Source: Berkiella_A sp050252335
GTDB lineage: Bacteria > Pseudomonadota > Gammaproteobacteria > Berkiellales > Berkiellaceae
DNA: 64,000 nucleotides
NCBI GenBank assembly: GCA_050252335.1
Contig: JBFWLB010000002.1
Span: forward strand, 1 to 64,000
Reading direction: 5' to 3'
The notes beneath the pieces are model-generated. The model saw nothing but the letters and a program-made list of their open reading frames with translations. It did not search any database and had not been told where the DNA came from. A program made the position numbers and the translations under genes. How positions within the stretch are numbered: position 1 is the stretch's first letter; each line of letters begins with the position of its first letter. Shown in pieces: positions 46,401-55,210 of the stretch.

Positions 46401-47487
46401 TGTTAGTGTTGGTAGTAGTACTAACATGGCAGCGCTCTCCCGCATTGCAAACCCAGATGACGATCCTTTAGTACGCAGCACCAATGGAGCGTTAACCGAT
46501 ATTGAAGATGTTCTTTTAACGGATACTCAGCAAATCACTGGGGATATTTTAAGCGATGACGATCCTGGAAATGGCGACACACCTATTGTTTCTGCCTTTA
46601 GTCAAAATGGTAACGAGGGCACTATTGGGGTAGCTTTTACCACTGCAAACGGTGCCACTATCACGGTTCTTGCTGATGGCACTTTTGTTTATGAAGCTTC
46701 TTTAGCCACTCTCAGAAACAGTTATACTGAAACCTTTAGCTACACAATCACCAACAGCTCAGGGACTGATACTAGCAGCTTTACGATTAATGTCACAGGC
46801 GCTGCCCCAGTTGTCATTGATATGAATGGTGATGGGATACTTGAGGTAAGCTCCATTTCTGAAGGCATTATGTATGATATCGATGGAGATGGTATTGATG
46901 AGCAAACCAGTTGGGTTGGCGCTAATGATGGTATACTCGCTTTTGATTTTCAAGGCGATGGCCAAGTAACAGATGCCAAAGAATTTGTCTTTACCATGTG
47001 GGATGAAAATGCGCAAACCGATATGGAAGCACTCCGCAATGTGTTTGATACCAATGGTGATGGTGCATTGACTAACGAAGATGAAAGTTGGGCACAATTT
47101 GGGATTTGGCAAGATAAAAATGGGAATGGTCTTTCTGATGAAGGCGAATTTTTCACATTAGATGAGCTCGGTTTTAAACGATTGGATTTACTAACCAATG
47201 AAGAAATTCAACACCTGAATGCCAGTACTAGTCATGGCGTATCTCAACTTCACCATAAAGAGGGGTATAGCTTAAATGCTCATGATGTCAGTTTAAAATA
47301 TGTAGATATCATCGTTGAAGAACCTTTATTTCAAGATGAAGCACCACAAGCTAACTCAAGTCATTCCAGTTCATCTGATTTGCCACCTTTGGCTACTAAT
47401 GATAGTGATTTCTCTTCTCCTAGCCAGGAAGCTAATTTGGCATATGAGATGGAAATGCAGCAACAAAATACAGAGTCTTTAGGTTAA
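43468..47487 (+). CDS. Adhesin-like type I secretion substrate with VWA domain
   Basis: A 1339-aa, very acidic protein without a signal peptide. After a disordered N-terminus come four clear and one degenerate copy (about residues 200-830) of a repeat of about 130 aa with FGADGG, TxEGNxLxVN, GxYTYTL and a final DDxP. This matches the T1SS-143 repeat. A von Willebrand A domain follows, with the MIDAS set D851-x-S853-x-S855, T921 and D950. An Ig/cadherin-like unit lies at about 1020-1110, and a calcium-binding block at about 1115-1242 (DMNGDGI, DIDGDGI, DTNGDGA, DKNGNGL). The block is shared with the protein at 23566. Likely a large surface adhesin exported by type I secretion, inferred from domains. 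Confidence 0.87.
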   Translation: MVTTSENSTNTKISSEERSNDLIHKKAHQSLDLMPNSVDKPDAELNKPLDLMQEADDETLENTPPDDAPDESIHSFAALNVVNQGTVQELPGDGYSASWGDVNSVERNLGLQGNLFSSLEDRKDKQDISSFNGFIPFPSPENYFPVAPDINFFRPESFLRTSSSTTLEGNVFDQGANAGQDGLSGIDVNGDAQGYQKSFIPGGIIITTPEGNTLTLYTQDQPILNIRIGDYVYTLNSPITHASSALEVMDIIHPDTGEPIQIFIEPFTYTIIDSNGDSVTGKIVAQIIDDAPSAIDLAPAPIDESNISSADSLPGGTNQATVSAEISGSLIDFVGNYFGADGGLVTRVSIENEISNVTANGVITVTTREGNVLVVNQATGAYTYTLSNPINNNNHQNASGDEALEVFDFELTDNDQDVVVANLTITVMDDVPVATDIEVGSLDESNLGNGINPGTDPLTLTGFLIDGIDNQFGADGGEVTMVEIDGGNTDYSDPDVIITTTAEGNTLSVNRFTGAYTYTLLQPIDHVNGNDVLEVFRYQFTDEDGDQANAELTVTIADDAPVAANVLVQDLYENNLADGTNPDANQLTRTGVIMDGTNNKFGADGGVVSSVTIAGQTSNTIVNGMIIVLTAEGNRLEVNQATGEYTYYLNSAVDHDPTQNTATDTFVFTLTDGDGSTASANLVVNIIDDMPEANDINGGTFNQGNLPGGSDPSGTVLQQSGSLFNDHPNNALGADGSVVNSITYRGNEHPAVNGTIIVTTTEGNVLTVNANNGQYTYTFTNPVDHENHPETNGDGFAIDRFTYELRDSDGDTASADLTILIEPDVIPPVATPDTFEFEAELGKINLVLALDYSGSMIGTPIAALKAFVAGSGGLIDTYASLSNEITITVILFNGAIVGQLTSDDIDDVKDLINGFGAGGGTNFNFPMQAAYTALTNAPDDAKNIFYFVTDGQGTSPSDAFYNTQWYPLLDDKDIDSIAVSVGSSTNMAALSRIANPDDDPLVRSTNGALTDIEDVLLTDTQQITGDILSDDDPGNGDTPIVSAFSQNGNEGTIGVAFTTANGATITVLADGTFVYEASLATLRNSYTETFSYTITNSSGTDTSSFTINVTGAAPVVIDMNGDGILEVSSISEGIMYDIDGDGIDEQTSWVGANDGILAFDFQGDGQVTDAKEFVFTMWDENAQTDMEALRNVFDTNGDGALTNEDESWAQFGIWQDKNGNGLSDEGEFFTLDELGFKRLDLLTNEEIQHLNASTSHGVSQLHHKEGYSLNAHDVSLKYVDIIVEEPLFQDEAPQANSSHSSSSDLPPLATNDSDFSSPSQEANLAYEMEMQQQNTESLG

Positions 47488-47529
47488 ACAAGAGTGAGCT
47501 GATGGATTTTTTTAAATCTTTATTTTATA

Positions 47530-47553
47530 ACTCCCTTTGGTTCCAAAGGGAGT
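47530..47553. terminator. Bidirectional hairpin between convergent genes
   Basis: Perfect 11-bp arms ACTCCCTTTGG / CCAAAGGGAGT with a 2-base loop, centred between the convergent ends of the adhesin gene and the next gene. No long T run on either side, so the termination call is moderate. Confidence 0.6.
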
Positions 47554-47575
47554 CTAACTGACTGGTATTATGCGC

Positions 47576-48457
47576 TTAGCGAGGTTTTATATGTCTACGT
47601 GGCAGACAATTCTGAGAGGCGGATAAATTAAAGCTTTCTTTAAAAAGTGGTGCAGCGATCAGTTTAGGAATAATATTTTTCACAGCACATCGCTTCTCAG
47701 CAAGCTCTATTCGTTGCGTTGTATCCAATATCCTCAACCATTTACATACCCAAGGCATAAGTAGTTCAGCTAAACGATTTTCTGAGACCAAGTTTTTATC
47801 AGAATGCTGATTTATTTTATGCAACAAATGAAAAAAATTATGTAATACATAAGCTTCTTTCACATGCCCCTGACGCACTAATTGAGATAGATGCTGAGTA
47901 ATAATCTGTGCAACAGCAGCAGCATCATCTTTCTCTGCTAATAGGTTTTCTCTTAAATTTTTTGTATCGTTATATCGACTAAAAATTGAATTCAAATCAG
48001 CCTGTAAATTTAAGTTAAGGACACAAATCATTGTTATTGGATTGTAGTGATTTTGAAAATCTGCCTTTAAAATTGCCTGAAAAGTAGCATCTTCTCGTGG
48101 GACACCCAGTATACGTTGATACATATCAACTTCCTGAGAAGAACTACTCAAATCCCAAATACCTTTTTCATCCAGCTTATAGGGCCATACCTCAAAAAGA
48201 TCAAGAATCCGCCCCAAGTTGTTCGCAAATGCATCAAAGTTTTCTTCCGTTGATTTGCGTAATACAGTTGTTAATGATTCGAGCTGTTCATGTGTTTCTT
48301 CTTCAGGGTTTATTTTTTTACAGCAGCTTTGATAAATCCCATAAGCAACTAAAAATCCCCCCAACACCTGCCCCAAAAGCATAGTGATACATACTAAACC
48401 TCTTATATTAGTTTGATTACTGAGTGCTGCAAAAATTATAGGCTTGTTAACTATCAT
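47576..48457 (-). CDS. Hypothetical protein with N-terminal membrane segment
   Basis: A 293-aa protein. The longest reading frame starts at 48763, but that would overlap the divergent gene and code for a run of Cys/Leu/Trp-rich sequence unlike a protein N-terminus. The ATG at 48457 starts a sensible protein with a hydrophobic segment at about residues 20-43 (CITMLLGQVLGGFLVAYGIY). After CCKK it is soluble and helical. No family recognised. The layout fits a single-pass membrane protein with a cytoplasmic or translocated helical part. Confidence 0.65.
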   Translation of the reverse strand: MIVNKPIIFAALSNQTNIRGLVCITMLLGQVLGGFLVAYGIYQSCCKKINPEEETHEQLESLTTVLRKSTEENFDAFANNLGRILDLFEVWPYKLDEKGIWDLSSSSQEVDMYQRILGVPREDATFQAILKADFQNHYNPITMICVLNLNLQADLNSIFSRYNDTKNLRENLLAEKDDAAAVAQIITQHLSQLVRQGHVKEAYVLHNFFHLLHKINQHSDKNLVSENRLAELLMPWVCKWLRILDTTQRIELAEKRCAVKNIIPKLIAAPLFKESFNLSASQNCLPRRHIKPR

Positions 48458-48737
48458 GTTCAAGCACTTAACCTTACTTTTAACTACAAATAAACAGGAC
48501 ACCCAAAGATAAGGGGCAGCCAAAACAATAAATTCCAGGAAATTGCAGGACAGCCATAAATAACATCTCAAAAATGAAAAAATTATAATTTGGCAACCTA
48601 AATAATTTGATGTCGCGATGAACATTAAAAGATCTTCACACTCAAGCCATCTATTGCTATTGTCTGGGTAAGCAATAAGATAATTTTTATTGCAAATAAA
48701 AGAATTAGATTTTAATCCGAATCTCAAGGAGAGATAT

Positions 48738-50150
48738 ATGCAAGGCGGAGTAGAAAAAAGCATAGATACAGATCAACAAGACGATTTATTAAAACAATCA
48801 ACCAGATTGGTCTCAAGTTCAGATTTGGGTTCAACATCTGTCCTACTACATTCAAGAAGCAATGATAATCATCCCGCCATCGTTGATGAGAAAGAAGAGA
48901 AAGCATTAAGCTCAGAAGACACTATAGAGCTCCTATTTGCGAGCTTTCAAAAAAAAGCAGCACGTGTGTTATTACAGAACCCACCACAAGCCAATAGGTT
49001 AACAAAAGTTCAGTATCTTAGAGAGAGGTTTGCTGAAGAAGAGTCTAGTGACTCAGAAGCAATTATTTCTCAAGCAGTAGAAAAACAAATACAGCAATTA
49101 TCTTCTTATCAACTACTTGCCCAAGATTTTGAAAAAAAGAAAAATGAAGTTCAAAATTATTTACAACTCATTCGCTCAGGACTGCAAGATAAGCCTGTGA
49201 CAATAGAGAATATAACCGTTCTCCTTAAAAAATGGATCTATGAACTTCAATTAGCAGATAAGCTGGCTTCTGGTCAAATGTCGTCCGTTAACATAGTTGA
49301 AAGCTCTATAAAAAGTGAAGTAAAAAACGAAGATTTACCGAATAAAACGGGGTTTTTTCATGCTTTTCTCTCCCATTGCTTACTCTCTAGAACTATTTTA
49401 GAAAAAATTGAACATGAAGTACGATATTCAAAACCAGTAGAACAATTGACTGAGGAAGATATTAAAACAGCCATTCAATTATGGAACAAAATTGATCAAG
49501 AACGATATACTCGACTTGCAACGCATTTTTCAGCAGCGATACCCAAAGTTGAAGAGTGGAAAAAGCTAATGCCACAATCTTTAAGCTATGAAGAAATGCA
49601 AGAAAGAGAACGTACCAACCCTTATCCTTATCAGACAAATGAATCAAAACAAGATAGACGTGAAAGAAGAAAACATATATCCGGATTTGAGCCCTGCTTG
49701 CAACAATTAAAACAAGCTTCTGTTGTAAAAAATCTTGCAGAACGTAGCAGAAAAGAAAAAATTCCAGTGGAAAAGCAGCATTGCGAACTGCCTGACGCAG
49801 AGAGATTGGAGAGACAATTCCAACTTGGGATCCGCCCTTTTTCTAAGAATCGTCAAAGCTATGCAAGCTTGGCCTTTAATGTACTAACAGGTAATGAAGC
49901 TTGGCAAACAGAGTTTGTGGGCGCAAAATTAGATAGTGATTTTCCTATCACTTTTCCCGATCGTAGAGATGAGGTTAAAAAACGATTGCTTCCCTTGATG
50001 GAAAGAAAGTTAAAATTAAATCAAAGATTTTTAACATCCTCTTCTATTGACGCAAGCTTGAGTAGTTCTGACTCGACTCAAAGTGATGCATCTGAATCTA
50101 ATCAAGAGCTAGATAGTATTGTTGAACGTTTACATCGATTAAAAATTTAA
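48738..50150 (+). CDS. Hypothetical helical protein, 470 aa
   Basis: The start is set by AGGAGAG 6 bases before the ATG at 48738; an ATG at 48690 has none. The protein is soluble, Gln/Glu/Lys-rich and helical, with a disordered Ser/Asp-rich start and a Ser-rich end (SSSIDASLSSSDS). No domain is recognised. A strong terminator follows, so it is a one-gene unit. Its charge pattern and lack of family resemble the 834-aa and 337-aa proteins in this window. An effector role is possible but not supported by a specific motif. Confidence 0.7.
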   Translation: MQGGVEKSIDTDQQDDLLKQSTRLVSSSDLGSTSVLLHSRSNDNHPAIVDEKEEKALSSEDTIELLFASFQKKAARVLLQNPPQANRLTKVQYLRERFAEEESSDSEAIISQAVEKQIQQLSSYQLLAQDFEKKKNEVQNYLQLIRSGLQDKPVTIENITVLLKKWIYELQLADKLASGQMSSVNIVESSIKSEVKNEDLPNKTGFFHAFLSHCLLSRTILEKIEHEVRYSKPVEQLTEEDIKTAIQLWNKIDQERYTRLATHFSAAIPKVEEWKKLMPQSLSYEEMQERERTNPYPYQTNESKQDRRERRKHISGFEPCLQQLKQASVVKNLAERSRKEKIPVEKQHCELPDAERLERQFQLGIRPFSKNRQSYASLAFNVLTGNEAWQTEFVGAKLDSDFPITFPDRRDEVKKRLLPLMERKLKLNQRFLTSSSIDASLSSSDSTQSDASESNQELDSIVERLHRLKI

Positions 50151-50160
50151 ATTTAATCTA

Positions 50161-50200
50161 AGAAGACAAACGCATCAAAGAGCATTTGTCTTCTTTTTTT
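50161..50200 (+). terminator. Rho-independent terminator
   Basis: Perfect 10-bp arms AGAAGACAAA / TTTGTCTTCT with a 14-base loop, running into seven more T. It lies 10 bases after the stop of the 470-aa gene. Confidence 0.88.
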
Positions 50201-50367
50201 CTTGTTCCTAAAAATCCTCCTAACGATTACAAGCATATACACCTATAATACATATTCTCAATCAATATGCTAACTTGTATGGATACAAAAATAAAAATAC
50301 AAGATTTTTTGAGCTGAGCCGTTTTATAGGTAGAACACTATTTTTCAACTTAAGTTAGGAGATGATT

Positions 50368-50727
50368 ATGAAATATATTCCTGTATTATTATCCACCACA
50401 CTATTAGCAGTGTCTTTAAGCACTTTTGCCGGCCATCATGAGAAAGGTGAAAGAAAACATGAATTTATGGCAGAATATTTTCAAAATCTGTCTGATGAAG
50501 AACGCGCTGAGCTAAAAGCCGTCAAAGAAAAGATGGTGCAATTCTCCCCTAAAGAACGCAAAGCCTTTAGAGATGACGTAAAAAATAAATGGGCTGAACT
50601 ACCCAAAGCAGAACAAGACGCTTTCATTGCCAAAAACCAGGAAAAAATAGATAAAATATTAGAGCTGAAAAAAGAAGGGGTTGTTTTAAAATTATATGGT
50701 ATGACCCTGCTTAAAGATAAACAATAA
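50368..50727 (+). CDS. Periplasmic helical protein, CpxP/Spy-like
   Basis: A 119-aa exported protein. The ATG at 50368 has AGGAG 6 bases upstream; the earlier ATG at 50362 sits directly against the ribosome binding site. Residues 1-21 form a signal peptide ending in STFAGHH. The mature part is charged and all helical, with two short repeats of the form LSxEERxxLK / FSPKERKAFR, similar to LTxxQ-type CpxP/Spy chaperone-sensors. It is the first gene of the operon with the ECF sigma factor and is probably its target or a stress sensor. Confidence 0.75.
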   Translation: MKYIPVLLSTTLLAVSLSTFAGHHEKGERKHEFMAEYFQNLSDEERAELKAVKEKMVQFSPKERKAFRDDVKNKWAELPKAEQDAFIAKNQEKIDKILELKKEGVVLKLYGMTLLKDKQ

Positions 50728-50749
50728 TTACAAATAGGATAATGCTACT

Positions 50750-51292
50750 GTGCAAAAGCTGGAAGATGCAGAATTGATGCATCAGATCAAAAAATATGAC
50801 GATCAGCCTGCTTTTGCACAACTTTTAAAGCGACATTATCAATCTTGGCTGCATTTTGCAGTTCGGATGTTAGACAATCAAACAATAGCAGAAGATATGG
50901 TGCAAGAAACCTGTATTAAAATATGGAATTCACGTCATGAATGGAAGCCCTCTGCAAAAGTAAATACTTGGGCTTATACACTACTCTATCGACATTGTAT
51001 TGACGCATTACGCAGTCAAAAAGTTCGTGCAGCAGAGATTTATGACGACAGCTTGCATAGTTCAATGAATAGAACGCAAAATTTAACAGAAAAGCTTGAA
51101 GATGAAGAAATGATTCAACAGCTCAAGCGCGGATTTTCCAAACTATCAATAGATGAGAAGGCTATCTTTGTTTTACACTACTATCACAATATGAAACAAG
51201 ATGAGCTATGTGAAATTTTCAAGCAATCTTCCAGTGCAATTGAATCAAGTTTATATCGAGCAAGAAAAAAATTGAAGGCATGGCTACAATGA
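50750..51292 (+). CDS. ECF-type sigma factor
   Basis: A 180-aa sigma-70 family factor of the extracytoplasmic-function group. Sigma region 2 is at about residues 20-90, with AEDMVQETCIKIWN as its core, and region 4 at about 130-178, with HYYHNMKQDELCEIFK followed by the recognition helix SSSAIESSLYRARKKL. It begins at a GTG with AGGAT about 10 bases upstream. The stop overlaps the next start as ATGA, so it is translationally coupled to its probable anti-sigma factor. Confidence 0.92.
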   Translation: MQKLEDAELMHQIKKYDDQPAFAQLLKRHYQSWLHFAVRMLDNQTIAEDMVQETCIKIWNSRHEWKPSAKVNTWAYTLLYRHCIDALRSQKVRAAEIYDDSLHSSMNRTQNLTEKLEDEEMIQQLKRGFSKLSIDEKAIFVLHYYHNMKQDELCEIFKQSSSAIESSLYRARKKLKAWLQ

Positions 51293-51723
51293 AAGCAAAA
51301 ATGACCCAAGTTATTTTTGAAAATCTCATCCTGAGTTATGGGGCAAAACCCCATCATTGGCCTCTTAATATGAAGGAAGATATGCACGCATGGATTGAAA
51401 AAAATCCCACAGCGGCCTCATTTCTCAATAGTGAACACTCATTTGAATCTATTTTAGATACTTATGACAACCCCATTGCAGACAAAAATTACGATGCAAA
51501 TATTCAATTCATCTTAAATAGAATCAAAGATGAGCCCTCTTTTTCTTTGCAAGGTATACTCTTACCATTTATTCCCAAAATCAGTGTTTTAGCACTCAGC
51601 CTGCTCTTGGGCATTTCAGTTGGCATATATTCTCCTCCTGAAGATACAAATATAATTGATTCAAATGATCTACTGAACACCGCTTTTTCTTACACATTTA
51701 ATGACAGTGAGATTAACTTATGA
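51289..51723 (+). CDS. Probable anti-sigma factor
   Basis: A 144-aa protein with a single membrane helix near residues 93-113 (ISVLALSLLLGISVGIY) and a short periplasmic end. The cytoplasmic part is helical. The ATG at 51289 overlaps the sigma stop (ATGA), and its own stop overlaps the next ATG (ATGA). No zinc-binding HxxxCxxC motif of ZAS anti-sigma factors is seen. The role is inferred from position and topology. Confidence 0.7.
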   Translation: MKAKMTQVIFENLILSYGAKPHHWPLNMKEDMHAWIEKNPTAASFLNSEHSFESILDTYDNPIADKNYDANIQFILNRIKDEPSFSLQGILLPFIPKISVLALSLLLGISVGIYSPPEDTNIIDSNDLLNTAFSYTFNDSEINL

Positions 51724-52166
51724 GAATTCCCCACTCATTAAAAATTATTTTTTTTCTCTCCATTGTATTAAACGTTTTTTTAATAGGCTATGTCATTGGT
51801 GGAAAAAAAACCTTCCCCTTCCACCGTCCTATGCATGAGCCAATCTTTTTTGAAGCATTGAAAGATCTCCCTAAAGAATCAAAAAAAAGACTAAAGCAAT
51901 CATTCCATGAATCTCGTGAAAAACTAAAAGAAAACAGAGCAAAAATTAAAAATGAGCGTCAAGAAATTGCAATACTATTAGTGAAGGATCCAATAGATGA
52001 GGCTAAAATAAAAGCGCACTTAAAGGCGATTCAAAAACTAGCTAACGAAAGCTTATCCATCTCTCAAGATTCATTACTAGATGCACTCTTAGCGGCTACC
52101 CCTGAGGAGCGCAAGCAAATAGCAGAAAATTTATCTAAAAATAAGCGTTTTGATCGAAGACACTAG
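51720..52166 (+). CDS. Periplasmic metal-sensor-like protein (CnrX/ZraP-like)
   Basis: A 148-aa protein with an N-terminal membrane anchor (IIFFLSIVLNVFLIGYVIGG) and a periplasmic helical hairpin. KDLPKESKKRLKQSFHESREKLK followed by ALLVKDPIDEAKIKAHLKAIQ matches the layout of the Metal_resist (CnrX, ZraP) group. There are His residues after the anchor (FHRPMH). It is translationally coupled to the anti-sigma gene. It probably senses envelope metal or stress and controls the anti-sigma factor. Confidence 0.78.
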   Translation: MRIPHSLKIIFFLSIVLNVFLIGYVIGGKKTFPFHRPMHEPIFFEALKDLPKESKKRLKQSFHESREKLKENRAKIKNERQEIAILLVKDPIDEAKIKAHLKAIQKLANESLSISQDSLLDALLAATPEERKQIAENLSKNKRFDRRH

Positions 52167-52238
52167 GTTCCTTCCCCTATATTGAGCCATCACCTGACTT
52201 TCTTCTCCTAATTTTGCTACGAGATGCTAATATTGTTG

Positions 52239-52653
52239 TGTCATGCCAGCGAAGGCTCATAGGCGTCAACTTAAGAATATAATTAATAAAGCAATTAACG
52301 TATTTAACTCTCATCCGCGTCGAAGAAGCTCCTAACTCCCAAAATTGGTCTACGAGATGCACACATCTTGTGCTCTGCAAGGGCGGACATACTTATCGAT
52401 GAGCATAGCGAATCAGGCTCCCACTTTTTGAAGGGGGACGCGCACTGATAAGTGCGCAAGGGGGATTTATGCCGTGGATTTAAGGTCAACCAGCTAAATC
52501 CCTCTGCTCGGCGCAGCTACGCTGCTGCCAAGCTTCTCCCTTTATAAAGTGAGAAAATGTTCGCTTTGCGAACGAAGAATAAGCAGCAATATTTTATAAT
52601 CGACACCCAGAAATGCCTTAAGTTGACGCCTATGAGCCTTCGCTGGCATGACA
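52239..52653. repeat. Element bounded by perfect 37-bp inverted repeats
   Basis: The 37 bases at 52239-52275 are the exact reverse complement of 52617-52653 (inner end CTTAAG, outer end TGTCATGCCAGCGAAGG). They enclose about 340 bases that include a repeat family B copy and no gene. This structure suggests a non-autonomous mobile element with a second repeat inserted in it. Confidence 0.75.
52398..52574. repeat. Repeat family B, copy in the 37-bp IR element
   Basis: Begins GATGAGCATAGCGAATCA, contains AAGGGGGACGCGC, GCGCAAGGGGGATTTA, CAGCTAAATCCCTCTGC, CTTTATAAAGTGAGAAAA, and ends TTCGCTTTGCGAACG, matching the copy at 36359-36517 in order. Confidence 0.7.
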
Positions 52654-52763
52654 ACATTAAATCTCTGAATATAGGTGATAGGAAAATAACTCAAAAATCA
52701 TTAAGTAGTGTGACTGCTGTGCCGACAAACAGAAGAGCACATAAAAGTTAATGAACAGTCTCA

Positions 52764-55088
52764 ATGATGTTGAAGGCAGGCTATAAATACTTACTACTTG
52801 TACCTATTCTCAGTTTAATCTGGGGTATAGGCTATGCTTTTGATCCCCATCAAGCAAATCAATCTTTAGACAAACTTTCTATCACTTTATCTGTAGAGAA
52901 GTTATCTGCCAAAGAACTAGAAAAAATACAGCGCGATCTCATTGAGCAAAAAAAACAAGCTGAAATCTGTGTAGAAGAAAAAGCCAAAGAACTTACTGTA
53001 ATCAATAGCCAACTCCCTGAAGTAAAGCCTAATGAGGATATTACACTCACAGCAGATCAGCAATTTTTATTTACTCGAAAAAATGAAATAAATGATAGCC
53101 TATCAGCTTGCAAGCTTTTCTCTTTTCGTTCCAATGAGCTGTTAAACGCTTTTAGCAAAGAAGCAAAAGCGATAAAAAAATCTTTTTATTTCACACGCAA
53201 CAACCCATTAATTGAAAAACTTGAAATGCTGCCTGATAGTTTCTCACAATGGATGCATGCTCTTGAATCCGAAGACTTTTATATCAATATAGAAATAACC
53301 AGTTATACCTACAATGATCTTATATTAGTTGCTATATGTCTATCTATTGCATACTTAATATCGCTTTACATAAAATCAAGTTTACTCATCATTTCTGGAC
53401 ATATAAAACAAAAAAATAATTTTGAAAAATACCTCAGCGTTTTTCTTCACTCTATTACACGCAGAATAACAATCATTTTACTACTACTAACATTACTCGC
53501 TTACGAATCCGTACATGATTATCTGATTAATTATGACTTATTATTTGATCATATACTGCTAATGGCTTTAGCATTTTTTGTTTTACAAATTGGTATTGAT
53601 TTCATCAAATCTCCAGCATTTTCCAAAAATCATTTCAAAACCTACAAAAAATCACAGCTCAAAATATTTACTTTTAGCTTGAATGCAATGTTGCTTATTT
53701 TACTCTCAAAATATTTCATATCCGAAATAGATCTTCTATTACCCCAGCAAGAAATCATTTCCGAGTTTAGCTCTGCACTCTACTACACTGCTGTTGCTGT
53801 TGTCTTTTCCTGGATTGTTAGCTGCTATCTAAGGCTCAGTGCATATTTTGAAACAAGTCCCACCAACAAATTTATTTGTAAATCTTTAAATTATTTGTTC
53901 TTGACATCAGTATTATTTACTCAATGGAATGGTTACATTCCACTTTCTAAATATATATTAAAAGGTGTTATATATTCTCTTTCAAGTATTGTAATAACTG
54001 TTAGTTTATATTTGATATCTGTATCACTCTTAGAGAATATTTTTTCCCAAAAATACTCTTGGCAAAAACGAGTTTTTAAATTTTTACATTTTGATAAAAA
54101 TAGCTTAATGCTAGAGCTTATTACACTTAAGCTAACTATTTTTCTCATTTTATGGGGAGGATTAATTGTTTATTTAAATGATTTTTGGACCATATCTGAT
54201 CTTTGGTCTATAAAATTAAGAGAGTACATTTTTTCAGGTATTATTATAGCGGAAACAAAAGTACAACCCATACGAATTGTATTTTCTTTGTTATTTTTCT
54301 CATTTTTCACGTTAATCATAAAATTAATTAAACATCAGCTTCAACCCAAAGAAAATGCGATCAATAAAGCCGCACAAGAAGCTTATTTAATTATCTTCGG
54401 TTACTTAGGTGTTGCTTTTGCCCTACTCTTTTCTTTACTGATAGCTGGTGTTGACTTAAGAGGCTTGGCAATCATCGCCGGTGCTTTGTCCTTTGGTATT
54501 GGCTTTGGTTTACAAAATATTTTTAATAATTTTATTTCTGGATTGGTACTACTATTAGAGCGTCCTATCAAAAAAGGAGATCGAATTCATGTCGGAGATA
54601 AAGAAGGTTTTGTCACAGAAATAGGTGTTCGCTCTACACATATCCAAACGCTTGAACATTCACATGTTATTGTGCCTAATTCAGATTTAATCAGCAAAGA
54701 AGTAAAGAACTATATGATGAATAATAAACGCTTTAGAATTAAAATTGATATCGTGGTGCAATATAATACAGCGCCGCTCTTAGTCAAAGAATTACTTCTT
54801 AAAGTAGCCATGAACCATCCAGAGGTTATCAAAGAAGGTTCAGATGAGCCATTGGTGTTTTGCTTAGGCTATTACAATAGTGCACTTAATTTTAGTTTGT
54901 GGTGCTCTATTGATAATGTGAATAATAAATTTATTGTGCGAAGCGATATATATTTCAGTATTGATGAAATCTTTAGAGAGCATTCAATCAAATACGCTTT
55001 TTCTCAAACAGAGCTTCATCTCCAAGAAGATATCAATCTCCAGCTTAAGCATGAAAATGTACTACCCACACCCTCTAACCCAGAATAA
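52764..55088 (+). CDS. MscS-family mechanosensitive channel (MscK/YbdG-like)
   Basis: A 774-aa inner-membrane protein. It has a cleavable-looking signal segment (residues 4-24), a periplasmic coiled part to about 170, and then about eight further hydrophobic helices. The MscS core is at about 565-690: IIAGALSFGIGFGLQNIFNN is the glycine/alanine-packed pore helix TM3, followed by LLERPIKKGDRIHVGDKEGFV and the beta domain with VIVPNSDLISKEVKNYM. It opens under osmotic downshock. It is larger than plain MscS and closer to MscK-type proteins. The start has no strong ribosome binding site. Confidence 0.93.
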   Translation: MMLKAGYKYLLLVPILSLIWGIGYAFDPHQANQSLDKLSITLSVEKLSAKELEKIQRDLIEQKKQAEICVEEKAKELTVINSQLPEVKPNEDITLTADQQFLFTRKNEINDSLSACKLFSFRSNELLNAFSKEAKAIKKSFYFTRNNPLIEKLEMLPDSFSQWMHALESEDFYINIEITSYTYNDLILVAICLSIAYLISLYIKSSLLIISGHIKQKNNFEKYLSVFLHSITRRITIILLLLTLLAYESVHDYLINYDLLFDHILLMALAFFVLQIGIDFIKSPAFSKNHFKTYKKSQLKIFTFSLNAMLLILLSKYFISEIDLLLPQQEIISEFSSALYYTAVAVVFSWIVSCYLRLSAYFETSPTNKFICKSLNYLFLTSVLFTQWNGYIPLSKYILKGVIYSLSSIVITVSLYLISVSLLENIFSQKYSWQKRVFKFLHFDKNSLMLELITLKLTIFLILWGGLIVYLNDFWTISDLWSIKLREYIFSGIIIAETKVQPIRIVFSLLFFSFFTLIIKLIKHQLQPKENAINKAAQEAYLIIFGYLGVAFALLFSLLIAGVDLRGLAIIAGALSFGIGFGLQNIFNNFISGLVLLLERPIKKGDRIHVGDKEGFVTEIGVRSTHIQTLEHSHVIVPNSDLISKEVKNYMMNNKRFRIKIDIVVQYNTAPLLVKELLLKVAMNHPEVIKEGSDEPLVFCLGYYNSALNFSLWCSIDNVNNKFIVRSDIYFSIDEIFREHSIKYAFSQTELHLQEDINLQLKHENVLPTPSNPE

Positions 55089-55210
55089 AAACTGTCTCAA
55101 AAGTACCTATTCGTGTTGCTTCTTCCTTATAGATTCTTTTATGCTGCGCATTGATAGCTATGTAAGCTGCGCTGTTCACAGAATCTATGCCTTAACTGAA
55201 CACAAAGCTA

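Noticed and set aside
52557..52751. 64-codon frame across the 37-bp inverted repeat
   Set aside because: It reads through repeat sequence and its composition is that of the repeat, not a gene.
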